Shown here: one piece after another, positions 9,677 through 18,433 of the stretch
Numbering within the stretch: the first letter of the stretch is position 1
Layout of the letters: each line of letters begins with the position of its first letter
Source of the DNA: Pseudomonas kielensis
Lineage (GTDB): Bacteria > Pseudomonadota > Gammaproteobacteria > Pseudomonadales > Pseudomonadaceae
Reading direction: 5' to 3'
DNA: 64,000 nt
Assembly: GCF_014236655.1 (NCBI RefSeq)
Contig: NZ_JACMYG010000032.1
Coordinates: forward strand, 1 to 64,000
Translations under genes and position numbers: made by a program
Notes under the pieces: model-generated
Databases searched by the model: none
What the model was told of the DNA's origin: nothing
The model's input: only the letters and a program-made list of their open reading frames with translations

Positions 9677-9880
9677 ATGAAATGGCGCTCAAGGATCAAG
9701 GGCAAGCACTTGATGCTGGCCGGGGCCGTATTGTTCGGTGTGTGGGGCGTGATGCTGTTGACCGGCGCCGAGCATGCCGCAGTCGTCAGCAGCACCGCCT
9801 CGGTATGGGTGATCCTGGGCTACTTCAGCCACTGCGATGCCAAGAAACGTGCAGCTTCCGATAACAGTAATTCTGCTTGA
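9677..9880 (+). CDS. Small membrane protein, function unknown
   Basis: A 67-residue protein with a basic N-terminus (MKWRSRIKGKH), two hydrophobic segments (about 12-29 and 35-50) and a polar, charged tail. A good ribosome site (GGAAGAG) precedes the ATG. I recognise no family. It stands alone between the aldehyde dehydrogenase and a REP cluster, so no function is suggested by context. Confidence 0.7.
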   Translation: MKWRSRIKGKHLMLAGAVLFGVWGVMLLTGAEHAAVVSSTASVWVILGYFSHCDAKKRAASDNSNSA

Positions 9881-9967
9881 GGCCTTCCGGTCGATGAGGA
9901 TCTGTGGGGGCTGCCTAAGGCTCGGTCTACCGTCCGGCCTGCGTTTCCCTGGTGTACGAATTTCCCT

Positions 9968-10225
9968 TGTGGGAGCGGGCTCGCCCGCGATGGCGATACC
10001 CGCCACACCACCCGTTACCGGCAACACCCCAATCCCCCGTAGCAGCTGTCGAGCCCGCGAGGCCGCGCTCGAGGACGCAGTCCTCGCCGCCCTTTGCTCA
10101 ATGTGCCGACGGCGCAGGTGGATCAAGATCAAAAGCCCAAGCACGGCGACCTCGAGTCGTGCGGCGCTCTGCCTGACTCAACTCATCGTCCCAGGTTCAT
10201 CGCGGGCAAGTCTTGCTCCTACACC
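9968..10225. repeat. Cluster of three REP-type elements
   Basis: A GTGGGAGC..GCTCGCCCGCGAT element is at about 9968-9995, a GTAGCAGCTGTCGAGCC..GCGAGGC element at about 10039-10067, and an inverted TAGGAGCAAG..TTGCCCGCGATG element at about 10198-10225. These occupy most of the 356-bp gap between the small membrane protein and the HAD gene. I see no gene there. Confidence 0.65.
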
Positions 10226-10236
10226 GGTAGTCCGTT

Positions 10237-10899
10237 TTATCGCCCCGCCATCCGATCAATCACTGCCCACAACTGCGGATCATTGAAGTCGTCGATCACC
10301 AAGTGCGCCCCTGCAGCCAGCAGCGTTTCACGGCGCTGGCTGGTCACCAGGCCCACGGTAAAGATCCCGGCCTTCACCGCTGCCGTCAGGCCGGGGATCG
10401 AATCCTCGAACGCCAGGCTCACCTCGGCGCTGGCCTGCAAGCGCTCCAGGCCGGTGAGATAGGGCAGGGGATCGGGCTTGGCGCGGGGCAGTTCTTCCGC
10501 GACCACGACGTGCTCAAAGCGCTCGCTCAGGCCCAATGCCTGCAACATGTGCTCGGCATTGGCCCGGGGGGCATTGGTCACCACCGCCACGCCGATCTCC
10601 TGAGCCTGGGCAAAATCCAGCAACCGCCCCAGCCCGGCAATCGGCGTAAGGTGCACTGACAACTGGCGAAAACGCTGCTCCTTGCGATCGGCAAAGGCTT
10701 CATGCTCGGCCACCGAGCGTTCCGGGAACAGGTAGCGACACATGGCGGCATTGGCCTGGCCGCTGACATGGGCCTCGAATTCAGCCTTGGTAAACACCCG
10801 GTTGTCTTCCTCCAGCAACAACTGTTGCATCGCCTGCACGTGCAGCGCGTCGGTGTCGGTGAGGGTGCCGTCGAGGTCGAAGAGCAAAGCGTTGAGCAT
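10237..10899 (-). CDS. HAD-superfamily hydrolase (phosphoglycolate phosphatase / beta-PGM type)
   Basis: A phosphatase or phosphoglucomutase-like protein of 220 residues. Motif I is DLDGTLTDTD at the N-terminus with the nucleophile Asp, motif II is VVTNA, the motif III lysine lies in AKPDPLPY, and motif IV is AFEDSIPG. A helical cap domain separates motifs I and II. The start at 10899 places motif I directly after MLNALLF; a longer reading to 11163 has no support. The substrate cannot be told from sequence. It is divergent from qhpA and probably unrelated to it. Confidence 0.85.
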   Translation of the reverse strand: MLNALLFDLDGTLTDTDALHVQAMQQLLLEEDNRVFTKAEFEAHVSGQANAAMCRYLFPERSVAEHEAFADRKEQRFRQLSVHLTPIAGLGRLLDFAQAQEIGVAVVTNAPRANAEHMLQALGLSERFEHVVVAEELPRAKPDPLPYLTGLERLQASAEVSLAFEDSIPGLTAAVKAGIFTVGLVTSQRRETLLAAGAHLVIDDFNDPQLWAVIDRMAGR

Positions 10900-10981
10900 G
10901 GCGCAGTTCCCGTAGCTGAAGCGGTTAAGCGGATAGCGGGTCATCCTATACGAGGAACACTCGCCTATGCTCGTCTCAGCC

Positions 10982-10997
10982 TGCAACAGTTGTCGCG
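10982..10997. promoter_or_regulatory. Probable activator site (UAS) for qhpA
   Basis: TGCAACA-gt-TGTCGCG is an imperfect inverted repeat about 90 bases upstream of the qhpA sigma-54 promoter. It shares the TGTCGC core with the palindrome upstream of the aldehyde dehydrogenase, though in the opposite arrangement. Confidence 0.5.
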
Positions 10998-11083
10998 AAA
11001 TTAAACGCCAGGTACCGCGGTGGTGACCGGAATTCCCCAAGTGTTTACCAGCAAACCATTGATTCATTGAGCAATTCATAAGC

Positions 11084-11098
11084 TGGCACGCTCCGTGT
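11084..11098 (+). promoter_or_regulatory. Sigma-54 (-24/-12) promoter of the qhpADCB operon
   Basis: TGGCACG-CTCC-GTGT has a perfect -24 box and a weaker -12 box (TTGC expected). It leaves an untranslated leader of roughly 100 bases before the qhpA start at 11215. The presence of a sigma-54 activator gene in the locus supports it. Confidence 0.7.
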
Positions 11099-11214
11099 AT
11101 TGGTCCTTGGCAGACGTTTCTCTTGCCTTCGTCAGCGGCGTGTCCGCTGGCGGTAGAAACCATAAAAACGACTGTTCAAAAAAATAAGAAAGCACCGTGC
11201 GAGGTTCGACGTTG

Positions 11215-12795
11215 ATGAAGAGAAAACTCCGATCAGGCATGAGCGCCAGTCTGCTGGCGCTTGCCGCATGTGCCGCCCTGCATGCTCCGCAAAGCATGGC
11301 CGCGCGTGACGCCCAGACCATCCTCAAGGAAACCTGCCAGGGCTGTCACACCCCTGAAGCCGATAACGCCTTGAGCCGTATCAGTCACCAGCGCAAGACC
11401 CCGGAGGGCTGGCTGATGAGCATCGCGCGGATGCAGGTCATGCATGGCCTGCAGATCAGCGATGACGACCGCCGCACGCTGGTCAAATACCTGGCCGACA
11501 CCCAGGGCCTGGCGCCCAGCGAAACCGATGGCGTGCGCTACGCCCTGGAACGGCGGCTCAATACCGTCGAGCAGTTCGACGAGCAGACCAGCCAGATGTG
11601 CGGCCGCTGCCACTCCGGTGCGCGGGTGGCCCTGCAGCGTCGCCCGGCCCAGGAGTGGGAGCGCCTGGTGAACTTCCACCTCGGTCAATGGCCGTCGCTG
11701 GAATACCAGGCGCTGTCTCGCGACCGCGACTGGTTCGACCTGGCCCGCAAAGAGATGGTGCCACTGTTGGCCAAGCGCTATCCGCTGGACAACCCGGCCT
11801 GGAAAACCTGGCAGCAAACCGCGCCCAAGGCCCAGACCCTGGTGGGCGACTGGAGCTTCAGCGGTCACCTGCCGGGCAAGGGTGAGCTGGCCGGGATCAT
11901 GAGCGTCAGCGCCGACGGCGACGATACCTTCAAGGTCAGCGTCAAGGGCCAATACGCCGACGGCACAGCGTTCAACGGCGATGGCAGCGCGATCCTCTAC
12001 AGCGGCTATGAATGGCGCGGCAACGTGACCGTCGACGGGGTCGTGATGCGCCAGGTGTTCGCCGCCAAAGGCAGCGAGCTGCAAGGCCGGATGTTCGAAG
12101 CCGAGCATGATGAGCGTGGCCTCGACTTCCTTGCCGCCAAACAGGGCAGCAGCCGTTTGCTGGCAGTGCAGCCGGGCTACCTCAAGGCCGGCAGCGAAAC
12201 CGAAGTGACCCTGATCGGCAGCGGCCTGCAAGGCCAGCCGGACTTCGGCAAAGGCGTGCAAGTGCTGGAAGTCATCAGCCAGAGCCCGGAGCAGATCAAA
12301 GTCCGCCTCAAGGCCGCGGCCGATGCCCAGCCGGGCGTGCGTGCCGTGACCCTTGGCAGCCTGAAAGGCCCGAGCCTGTCGGTCTACCAGCAGATTGCCG
12401 AGGTCAAGGTAGTGCCTGAGTTCTCGGTGGCGCGTATCGGTGATGGCGGGGGTTCGACGCCCAAGGTCCAGGGGCGTTTCGACGCCGAAGCCTGGGGTAA
12501 AGGCGCGGACGGCAAGCCCTATCGCATTGGCGTGTTCCCGGCGCAGTGGAAGGTCGAGGCCTTCGACGACCGCGCCAGGGAAGACGAAGACGTCAAGTTT
12601 GCCGGCACCATGCAGGCGGACAGTGGTGTATTCACCCCGGGCGATGCCGGGCCGAACCCAGCACGCAAGATGTCCACCAACAATGCCGGCAACCTCAAGG
12701 TGATCGCCGCCGTCGACGACGCCGGAAAATCCCTGACCGGTGAAGGCCACCTGATCGTCACCGTGCAACGCTGGAACAACCCACCCATTCCGTGA
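11215..12795 (+). CDS. qhpA: Quinohemoprotein amine dehydrogenase alpha subunit (diheme cytochrome c)
   Basis: The 526-residue large subunit of QHNDH, a periplasmic enzyme that oxidises primary amines to aldehydes and passes electrons through two c-type hemes. A signal peptide ends near SMA-A at about residue 30. Two heme attachment sites are visible: CQGCH near residue 45 and CGRCH near 135. Beta-rich domains follow, as expected for the family. I chose ATG 11215, since the longer reading starts with a GTG and disturbs the signal peptide. It is first in the operon with qhpD, qhpC and qhpB. Confidence 0.93.
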   Translation: MKRKLRSGMSASLLALAACAALHAPQSMAARDAQTILKETCQGCHTPEADNALSRISHQRKTPEGWLMSIARMQVMHGLQISDDDRRTLVKYLADTQGLAPSETDGVRYALERRLNTVEQFDEQTSQMCGRCHSGARVALQRRPAQEWERLVNFHLGQWPSLEYQALSRDRDWFDLARKEMVPLLAKRYPLDNPAWKTWQQTAPKAQTLVGDWSFSGHLPGKGELAGIMSVSADGDDTFKVSVKGQYADGTAFNGDGSAILYSGYEWRGNVTVDGVVMRQVFAAKGSELQGRMFEAEHDERGLDFLAAKQGSSRLLAVQPGYLKAGSETEVTLIGSGLQGQPDFGKGVQVLEVISQSPEQIKVRLKAAADAQPGVRAVTLGSLKGPSLSVYQQIAEVKVVPEFSVARIGDGGGSTPKVQGRFDAEAWGKGADGKPYRIGVFPAQWKVEAFDDRAREDEDVKFAGTMQADSGVFTPGDAGPNPARKMSTNNAGNLKVIAAVDDAGKSLTGEGHLIVTVQRWNNPPIP

Positions 12796-12876
12796 GGCCG
12801 CTGAACCGGCAGTTTTCAGAGACTTTTTCGGAGTGAACGCAGGCCCCGCCAAAGGGGCTTGCACAGGAGGTTTGCC

Positions 12877-14307
12877 ATGGGCGCTATCTTGAATCTGGTC
12901 GAACGCAACCTGCACGAAGTGCAGGTGGATGCCGACCGCATGTTGTTTCACATCCCCAGCAGTTCGCTGTTCGCCAGCGATGCCCTGACCGGCAGCATCA
13001 TCGATGCCCTGCGCGGTCACGGCTGCTCCAGCGCTGAGTTGATCCAGCGCCTGGCCAGCCAGTTCGCAGGCGAGGAAATCCACGAAACCCTGCGCGAGCT
13101 GATGGCCCTGGAAGTGGTCAGCGACGGCTCGCCGCTGACCCCGGACATCGCCGCCAAACGGGTCGAGCGCACCGCCATCAACACCGTGGTGCTCAACGTC
13201 AACACCGGCTGCAACCTGAGCTGCACCTACTGCTACAAGGAAGACCTCGACAAGCCCTCGGCCGGCAAGAAAATGGAGGTCGAGACCGCCATCGCCTCGG
13301 TGGAAATGCTCCTGCGCGAATCCCCCGATGAAGAGCGGTTTACCGTGGTGTTCTTCGGCGGCGAGCCACTGAGCAACCGCAAGCTGATCGAGTACATGGT
13401 CGACTATTGTGAAAAACGCTTTGCCGAGGCGGGCAAGTTCGTCGAATTTGTCATGACCACCAACGCCACGCTGCTCACCGAGGAGACGGTGGACTACCTC
13501 AACGCCCACCGCTTTGGCTTGTCGGTGAGCATCGACGGACCGAAGACCGTGCACGACCGCAACCGCATCACCGTGGGCGGGCAGGGCACCTATGACGTGG
13601 TGCGGCGCAAGGCCGAAATGCTGCTGTCGCGCTACAACAGCCGTCCGGTCGGCGCCCGCGTCACCCTGACCACCGGCGTCACCGACGTCGAAACCATCTG
13701 GGACCACCTGTTCAACGAACTGGGTTTTGCCGAAGTCGGCTTTGCCCCGGTGACCTCCGGTGACATCAGCACCTTCAATCTGTCCAGCGAGGAGTTGATC
13801 GAAGTCTTCGCCAGCATGAAGCGGCTCGGCCGGCGCTACCTGGAGGCCGCGCTGGAACACCGCAACATCGGCTTCTCCAACCTGCACCAATTGATCACCG
13901 ACATCCACGAGGGCCACAAGAAAGCCCTGCCGTGCGGCGCCGGGCTGAAGATGCTGGCGGTCGACCACAAGGGCGAACTCAACCTGTGCCACCGCTTCAC
14001 CGGTTCGTCATTGCCGACGTTTGGCAACGTCCACAGCGGGGTCAAGCAGGTGGAGTTGAACGACTTCCTGTCCCAGCGCCTGGACCGCAGCAACACCGGT
14101 TGCGAAGACTGCCAGATCCGCAACCTGTGCTCCGGCGGCTGCTACCACGAAAGCTACGCCCGATACGGCGATCCGACGCACCCGACCTATCACTACTGCG
14201 AACTGATGCGTGACTGGGTCGACTTCGGCATCGAGGTCTACACCCGGATCATGGCTCATAACCCTGCGTTCATCAGCAGTTACATCACTCCGCGCAAGGC
14301 TCACTGA
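12877..14307 (+). CDS. qhpD: QhpD radical SAM/SPASM enzyme forming thioether cross-links in QhpC
   Basis: A 476-residue peptide-modifying radical SAM protein. The SAM cluster motif CNLSCTYC lies at about residues 112-119. A C-terminal SPASM region holds the auxiliary-cluster cysteines ([26 protein letters not shown]). In the characterised system it makes Cys-to-Asp/Glu thioether links in the gamma subunit and binds its leader. The ATG at 12877 has a strong AGGAGG site. It ends one base before the qhpC start. Confidence 0.93.
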   Translation: MGAILNLVERNLHEVQVDADRMLFHIPSSSLFASDALTGSIIDALRGHGCSSAELIQRLASQFAGEEIHETLRELMALEVVSDGSPLTPDIAAKRVERTAINTVVLNVNTGCNLSCTYCYKEDLDKPSAGKKMEVETAIASVEMLLRESPDEERFTVVFFGGEPLSNRKLIEYMVDYCEKRFAEAGKFVEFVMTTNATLLTEETVDYLNAHRFGLSVSIDGPKTVHDRNRITVGGQGTYDVVRRKAEMLLSRYNSRPVGARVTLTTGVTDVETIWDHLFNELGFAEVGFAPVTSGDISTFNLSSEELIEVFASMKRLGRRYLEAALEHRNIGFSNLHQLITDIHEGHKKALPCGAGLKMLAVDHKGELNLCHRFTGSSLPTFGNVHSGVKQVELNDFLSQRLDRSNTGCEDCQIRNLCSGGCYHESYARYGDPTHPTYHYCELMRDWVDFGIEVYTRIMAHNPAFISSYITPRKAH

Positions 14308-14308
14308 T

Positions 14309-14632
14309 ATGAAACATCTCAAGCCCATCAATAACAAAGCGTTGAAGCTGGATCAGGCCGCGGACGAGAACCGCATCGAAGAAGTGGTGGCCATGAGTTC
14401 TGTCGCCGGGTGTGCCTCGACCACCGACCCGGGTTGGGAAATCGATGCCTTTGGCGGCGTGTCGTCGTTGTGCCAACCCATGGAGGCCGACCTCTATGGC
14501 TGCTCGGACCCGTGCTGGTGGCCGGCCCAGGTGCCGGACATGATGAGCACCTACCCGGACTGGAACAAGGATGCCCAGGCCTCCAACGACAACTGGCGCA
14601 ACCTCGGCACTGTCTTCCCCAAAGACAAGTAA
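14309..14632 (+). CDS. qhpC: Quinohemoprotein amine dehydrogenase gamma subunit (CTQ cofactor carrier)
   Basis: A 107-residue precursor: a 28-residue leader ending EEVVA, then a 79-residue mature chain starting at Met29. All cross-link residues known for QHNDH are present at the expected mature positions: Cys7-Glu16, Cys27-Asp33 and Cys41-Asp49, plus Cys37 and Trp43, which form cysteine tryptophylquinone (precursor Cys65 and Trp71). The core motif is [10 protein letters not shown]. The leader is not a Sec or Tat signal, consistent with processing by QhpD, QhpG and QhpE and export by QhpF. The start follows the qhpD stop after one base. Confidence 0.95.
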   Translation: MKHLKPINNKALKLDQAADENRIEEVVAMSSVAGCASTTDPGWEIDAFGGVSSLCQPMEADLYGCSDPCWWPAQVPDMMSTYPDWNKDAQASNDNWRNLGTVFPKDK

Positions 14633-14656
14633 TCGGACAAGAAGAAGGATTCCAGC

Positions 14657-15775
14657 ATGCTTCGTACCAAAGCCTGCGGCCTGGCCGCTTTCGCCTTCCT
14701 GGGCAGTGTTTCGCTCAGTGTTCTGGCCGATGAAAACCTGGCGCTCAACGCCGGTCACGAATACATGGTGACCACCAACTACCCCAACAACCTGCACGTC
14801 ATCGACCTGCAGACCGACACCCTGTACAAGTCCTGCAAGCTGCCCGATGCCTTTGGGCCCGGCACCATTCAGCTGTCGCCGGATCGCAAGACGGCCTACG
14901 TGCTCAACAACCACTACGCGGATGTGTATGGCATCGAGCTGGACAGCTGCAAGCAAGTGTTCCACGCCAGCATCACCCAGCAACCGGGGGAGAAGGCCCG
15001 TTCGATGTTTGCCTTTACCGTCAGCCATGACGGCAAGGAGCTCTACACCATCGCCAACCCGACCCGGATGCTCAACGACCGTTACGAGGTGCAGGCGCCC
15101 CGCCTGGATGTCTACGCCACCGACGCCGGTGCCAGCGCCAAGCCGGTGCGCAGCTTCCCGGCGCCACGCCAGCTGACCATCATGCAGAGTGGCGACGACG
15201 GCACCCTGTACGTGGCCGGTGCGGATGTCTACAAGGTCAACGTCAAGACCGGCAAGTTCGACGTGCTGATCCCCAGTCGACACTGGAAACGCCCCAACTA
15301 CAGTGCGCCGGACGTGCTTTACGTGTGGAACCAGCAGACCTATCGCCATGACTTCTCGCTGCTCTACACCGCGGCGAAATTCAAGGATAAGAAACAGGAC
15401 CCTGCCACCGCCGAGTACCTGTATGGCCTGTTCAGCGTCGACCTGAAAACCGGCAAGACCGAGACCACCGACTTCGGCCCGCTGACCGAAATCTACTTCA
15501 GTGGCATGCGCTCGCCCAAGGACCCCAACCTGATTTTCGGCGTGCTCAATCGCCTGGCCAAGTACGACATCAAGCAGAAGAAGCTGATTCAGGCGGCGAC
15601 CCTGGACCATTCCTACTACTGCATTTCCTTCAACAAGGCCGGCAGCAAGATCTACCTGGCCGGGACCTTCAACGACGTGGCGATCTTCGACCCCGAGACC
15701 ATGCAGCAGATCGGCAGCATCAAGCTGCCGGGTGGCGACATGGCGATCACCACGGCGCAGGTCTTTACCCGGTAA
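14657..15775 (+). CDS. qhpB: Quinohemoprotein amine dehydrogenase beta subunit (beta-propeller)
   Basis: A 372-residue periplasmic subunit. A signal peptide (hydrophobic FAFLGSVSLSVLA) is followed by repeated WD/YVTN-like blades such as NNLHVIDLQTDTLYKSC and SPDRKTAYVLNNHYADVYG, giving the seven-bladed propeller known for this subunit, which helps hold the gamma subunit. AAGGA lies 9 bases before the ATG, and the gene is 24 bases after qhpC. It is the last gene of the structural operon; no clear terminator follows. Confidence 0.93.
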   Translation: MLRTKACGLAAFAFLGSVSLSVLADENLALNAGHEYMVTTNYPNNLHVIDLQTDTLYKSCKLPDAFGPGTIQLSPDRKTAYVLNNHYADVYGIELDSCKQVFHASITQQPGEKARSMFAFTVSHDGKELYTIANPTRMLNDRYEVQAPRLDVYATDAGASAKPVRSFPAPRQLTIMQSGDDGTLYVAGADVYKVNVKTGKFDVLIPSRHWKRPNYSAPDVLYVWNQQTYRHDFSLLYTAAKFKDKKQDPATAEYLYGLFSVDLKTGKTETTDFGPLTEIYFSGMRSPKDPNLIFGVLNRLAKYDIKQKKLIQAATLDHSYYCISFNKAGSKIYLAGTFNDVAIFDPETMQQIGSIKLPGGDMAITTAQVFTR

Positions 15776-15866
15776 TGGGCGGCAAACCCCTGACGTGAAA
15801 ACACCATGGCCCTTTAAGCACCGGCATGCCGGCGCAGGGGCCTGGTGACGTCGGCCAATCCTGCGA

Positions 15867-16265
15867 TCAGGAACGCACCGGGCAACTCAGGTCGCCTTCC
15901 TGGCAGTCGAGGTAGCTTTTGAAGGTCTCGACCCGTTTTTGCGTCAGGTCCGCCAGGCACTGGTTGTGGATCATCGGGTACACGCTGCCACCTTCGACCC
16001 CGGACGCCGCAAAGGTGCACTCGGCATCACGAAACGCCAGCCAGGCGCGTTGCGCGCTCAGCAGGCGTTTTTTGCCTTGGGGATTGTCCTTCAACTGACC
16101 ATTGATCTGTTGGTACAGCGTGTTGAGTTGGGCGTCGGCCTGTTTGTATTGCGTGGCCGCGCACGCATTCAGCGTACCTTGGTTGCTGGCATTGGCGCAG
16201 TCATCGGCCTGGACGCCAGTGGCGGCCAGCAAAGGCAGGAGGCTTAGTAGAAAAACGATACGCAT
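15867..16265 (-). CDS. LprI/DUF1311-family periplasmic protein
   Basis: A 132-residue secreted protein. The signal peptide is MRIVFLLSLLPLLAATGVQA. The mature part has the DUF1311 pattern of conserved cysteines (DDCAN, LNACAA, DAECTF, NQCLADLT) and the WLAFRDAEC motif. LprI-family members have been described as lysozyme inhibitors; I cannot say whether this one is. ATG 16265 starts the signal peptide exactly. Convergent with qhpB. Confidence 0.82.
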   Translation of the reverse strand: MRIVFLLSLLPLLAATGVQADDCANASNQGTLNACAATQYKQADAQLNTLYQQINGQLKDNPQGKKRLLSAQRAWLAFRDAECTFAASGVEGGSVYPMIHNQCLADLTQKRVETFKSYLDCQEGDLSCPVRS

Positions 16266-16320
16266 GGGAAAACTCGCTGGCGCTAAAAAGTTGAGTGAGT
16301 GTAGAGCAGCGGCAAACTCT

Positions 16321-16737
16321 TCAGCGCTCGGTGTCAGCCGGTGGCTGCCATTGTGCGCATTCGACCAGTCCCTGGTGGGCCACCCACGGCACATCGTGGG
16401 AGGTCCAGATATGGGCCTGGGGTCTGTGGCCCGGATCGTCATCAAGGGTCGCGACCCGCACGATCACATGGGGCTGGGCCGGGCGCTCAGCCACCAGGTG
16501 GCTGCCACAGCGCGAGCAGAAATGCCGCAGCTTGCCGGGCGAGGACTCGAAACTGGACAGCAGCTCAAGGCCCCGGATCCAGCGAAAATGCTCACGATTG
16601 ACCCCGGCCGTCGAGGCGAATGGCGCCGCATGGGCCTTGCGGCAGGTATGGCAATGACAATGGCTGATCGGCATATCGAGGCTGTCGACTTCATAGGCGA
16701 TGGCCTGGCACAGGCAACTGCCGTGTAGTGTGGGCAT
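16321..16737 (-). CDS. GFA-family zinc protein (glutathione-dependent formaldehyde-activating fold)
   Basis: A 138-residue protein with the family's zinc cysteines: SCLCQAI at the N-terminus, CHCHTCRKAH near residue 30 and FCSRCGSH near 75. The fold is that of Gfa/CENP-V. True formaldehyde activation has been questioned for the family, so no substrate is assigned. Monocistronic and opposite to the following gene. Confidence 0.85.
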   Translation of the reverse strand: MPTLHGSCLCQAIAYEVDSLDMPISHCHCHTCRKAHAAPFASTAGVNREHFRWIRGLELLSSFESSPGKLRHFCSRCGSHLVAERPAQPHVIVRVATLDDDPGHRPQAHIWTSHDVPWVAHQGLVECAQWQPPADTER

Positions 16738-16909
16738 GGGTATTCCTTCCCGGGACTGACGAGTGGTAAAAAGCCGACATTAGCACTGTTGGCCGGGGCC
16801 TGTCGGGGCTCGGAACGATGGGCGTTACCGCGAGTCGTATCGGTTGAATGCAACGGCAAGATTGCTCGTTCGGTCGTCCGCGCCTAGTGTTCATCACAGG
16901 AGGTGCCCA

Positions 16910-17368
16910 ATGCACACATCAGATCGCATCGAAAGAAAGATCCTGCTCAAGGCGCCGCGCTCGACGGTATGGCGGGTGGTCGCCAATGCCGAAGCCTTTG
17001 GCCAGTGGTTTGGCGTGGCCCTGGAGGGCAAGCGTTTCGTCGCCGGTGCGCGGACCCAGGGGCAGATCACCTACCCGGGTTATGAGCACATGGTCTGGGA
17101 TGTCGAAGTCATGCGGGTCGAACCGGAGCGGGTGTTCGCTTTCCGCTGGCACCCCTATGCCGTAGACCCTGGCGTCGACTATTCTGGCGAACCCACGACC
17201 TTGGTACAGTTCGAGCTCGAGGACATGGACGGGGGCACCTTGCTGCACGTGGTCGAGTCGGGGTTTGACAGGATCCCGGCAGAGCGTCGTCTCAAGGCCT
17301 TTCGCATGAACAGTCGCGGCTGGGACGAGCAGATGAACAACATCGAGACCTACCTCGCCATCCCTTGA
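16910..17368 (+). CDS. SRPBCC/AHSA1-domain protein
   Basis: A 152-residue protein of the START-like AHSA1 group, with the typical opening IERKILLKAPRSTVWRVVAN, a central GYEHMVWDVEVMRVEPERV and the closing helix RRLKAFRMNSRGWDEQMNNI. Such proteins bind a hydrophobic ligand or act as Hsp90 co-factors in other organisms; no specific role is visible. A strong AGGAGG precedes ATG 16910. The next gene starts about 30 bases downstream and may be cotranscribed. Confidence 0.85.
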   Translation: MHTSDRIERKILLKAPRSTVWRVVANAEAFGQWFGVALEGKRFVAGARTQGQITYPGYEHMVWDVEVMRVEPERVFAFRWHPYAVDPGVDYSGEPTTLVQFELEDMDGGTLLHVVESGFDRIPAERRLKAFRMNSRGWDEQMNNIETYLAIP

Positions 17369-17398
17369 AATTCCCACTGAGCCTTGAATCGCCCCCGC

Positions 17399-18217
17399 AT
17401 GTTTGAACCCTACCTCACCCAATGGCAGTTGCACCCCGAAGGGGAGCCGATCATTACCCTGGGCAGCCGCCTGCTCCCGGTGCGTTACCAGGGGTTGCCG
17501 GCGATGTTGAAAATCGCCCTCGATGACGAAGAAAAGTTCGGCAACCTGCTGATGACCTGGTGGGCGGGAGAGGGCGCCGCGCGGGTCTACGCCCATGATG
17601 GTGCGGCGCTTTTGCTGGAGCGCGCCGAAGGCCGGCGCTCACTGCTGCACATGGCCATGCACGGGGCGGACGACCCGGCCAGCCGGATCATCTGTGACGC
17701 CGTGGCGCGCCTGCATGCCCCGCGCTCGGCACCGCTGCCGCCCTTGGTCGACATGGCGCACTGGTTTCGATCTCTGGCACCGGCGGCACGCCGCCATGGC
17801 GGGCGGTTGCGACAGTGCCTGGCCAGTGCCGAGTACCTGCTGGCCACCCCCCAGGAGGTTGTTGTGCTGCACGGTGATGTGCACCACAACAACATCCTCG
17901 ATTTCGGCCCGCGGGGCTGGTTGGCGATCGACCCGAAGCGGGTGACCGGCGAACGGACCTACGACTACGCCAACCTGATCTGCAACCCGGACCTGCCCAG
18001 CGCCACCGACCCGGCACGGTTCAACCGGCAAGTGGCGCTGGTCGCGGCGCAGGCAGGGCTGGAGCCGCGGCGGTTACTGCAATGGGTCCTGGCGTTTGCC
18101 GGCCTGTCCGCCGCCTGGTTCCTGGAAGATGACGACGCGCCTGCGGCCGACAAGCAACTGCAGGTGGCCAATCTCGCGCTGTTGGCCCTGGAAGTCGGAC
18201 ACCCCGAGGGTGCTTGA
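17399..18217 (+). CDS. Aminoglycoside/hydroxyurea phosphotransferase-like kinase (APH(6) family)
   Basis: A 272-residue small-molecule kinase. The Brenner motif VVLHGDVHHNNIL (about 160-172) supplies the catalytic Asp, and WLAIDPKRVTGERTYD supplies the metal-binding Asp; the N-lobe is short, as in StrB-type kinases. Chromosomal copies are common in pseudomonads and often do not confer clinical resistance, so the natural substrate is unknown. I prefer ATG 17399 over a TTG 15 bases upstream. Confidence 0.75.
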   Translation: MFEPYLTQWQLHPEGEPIITLGSRLLPVRYQGLPAMLKIALDDEEKFGNLLMTWWAGEGAARVYAHDGAALLLERAEGRRSLLHMAMHGADDPASRIICDAVARLHAPRSAPLPPLVDMAHWFRSLAPAARRHGGRLRQCLASAEYLLATPQEVVVLHGDVHHNNILDFGPRGWLAIDPKRVTGERTYDYANLICNPDLPSATDPARFNRQVALVAAQAGLEPRRLLQWVLAFAGLSAAWFLEDDDAPAADKQLQVANLALLALEVGHPEGA

Positions 18218-18227
18218 CCTGCACGCT

Positions 18228-18245
18228 TATAGCGAATGTCTTACA
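18228..18245 (+). promoter_or_regulatory. GacA-type upstream activating sequence of the Rsm sRNA
   Basis: TATAGCGAATGTCTTACA matches the 18-bp GacA box TGTAAG-N2-AT-N2-CTTACA in the central AT and the whole right half, with a degenerate left half. Its centre is about 65 bases before the inferred sRNA start, the spacing known for rsm genes. Confidence 0.65.
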
Positions 18246-18301
18246 TGAGTTACTTGCTATGTCGTCTATTGCGCATTGGATCCGAAGCGTAATCTTCACC
18301 C

Positions 18302-18411
18302 ATCAACTGAGCACAGGATGTACTCAGGATCATGGATGATCGGCCATATGCAAGGAACGCAGCGACAGGATGTCGTCATGGTCTTGAAAACCCGCTTCGG
18401 CGGGTTTTTTT
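18302..18411 (+). ncRNA. rsmX: RsmX-like small regulatory RNA
   Basis: A transcript of about 110 nt is inferred from a -10-like TAATCT (18290-18295) to a Rho-independent terminator (TTCG tetraloop, run of T). GGA triplets fall in the loops of successive small hairpins: CTGAG..CAGGATG..CTCAG, GATCATGGATGATC, TGCAAGGAACGCA and CGACAGGATGTCG. This is the signature of Rsm RNAs, which sequester the translational repressors RsmA/RsmE in the Gac/Rsm cascade. The GacA-type box upstream supports this. Assignment to RsmX rather than RsmY or RsmZ rests on its size and is tentative. Confidence 0.8.
18387..18411. terminator. Bidirectional Rho-independent terminator
   Basis: AAAACCCGC-TTCG-GCGGGTTTTTTT ends the Rsm RNA. 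The A-run on the other arm lets it also end the convergent MocR-type gene. Confidence 0.9.
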
Positions 18412-18433
18412 ATGGGCGCGATAAAATGCCGGT

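Noticed and set aside
11233-13992. A 919-codon minus-strand reading opposite qhpA and qhpD
   Set aside because: It is antisense to two well-supported genes, has low-complexity composition rich in His, Gln, Gly and Val, and no domain motif. This is the usual shadow of high-GC codon use.
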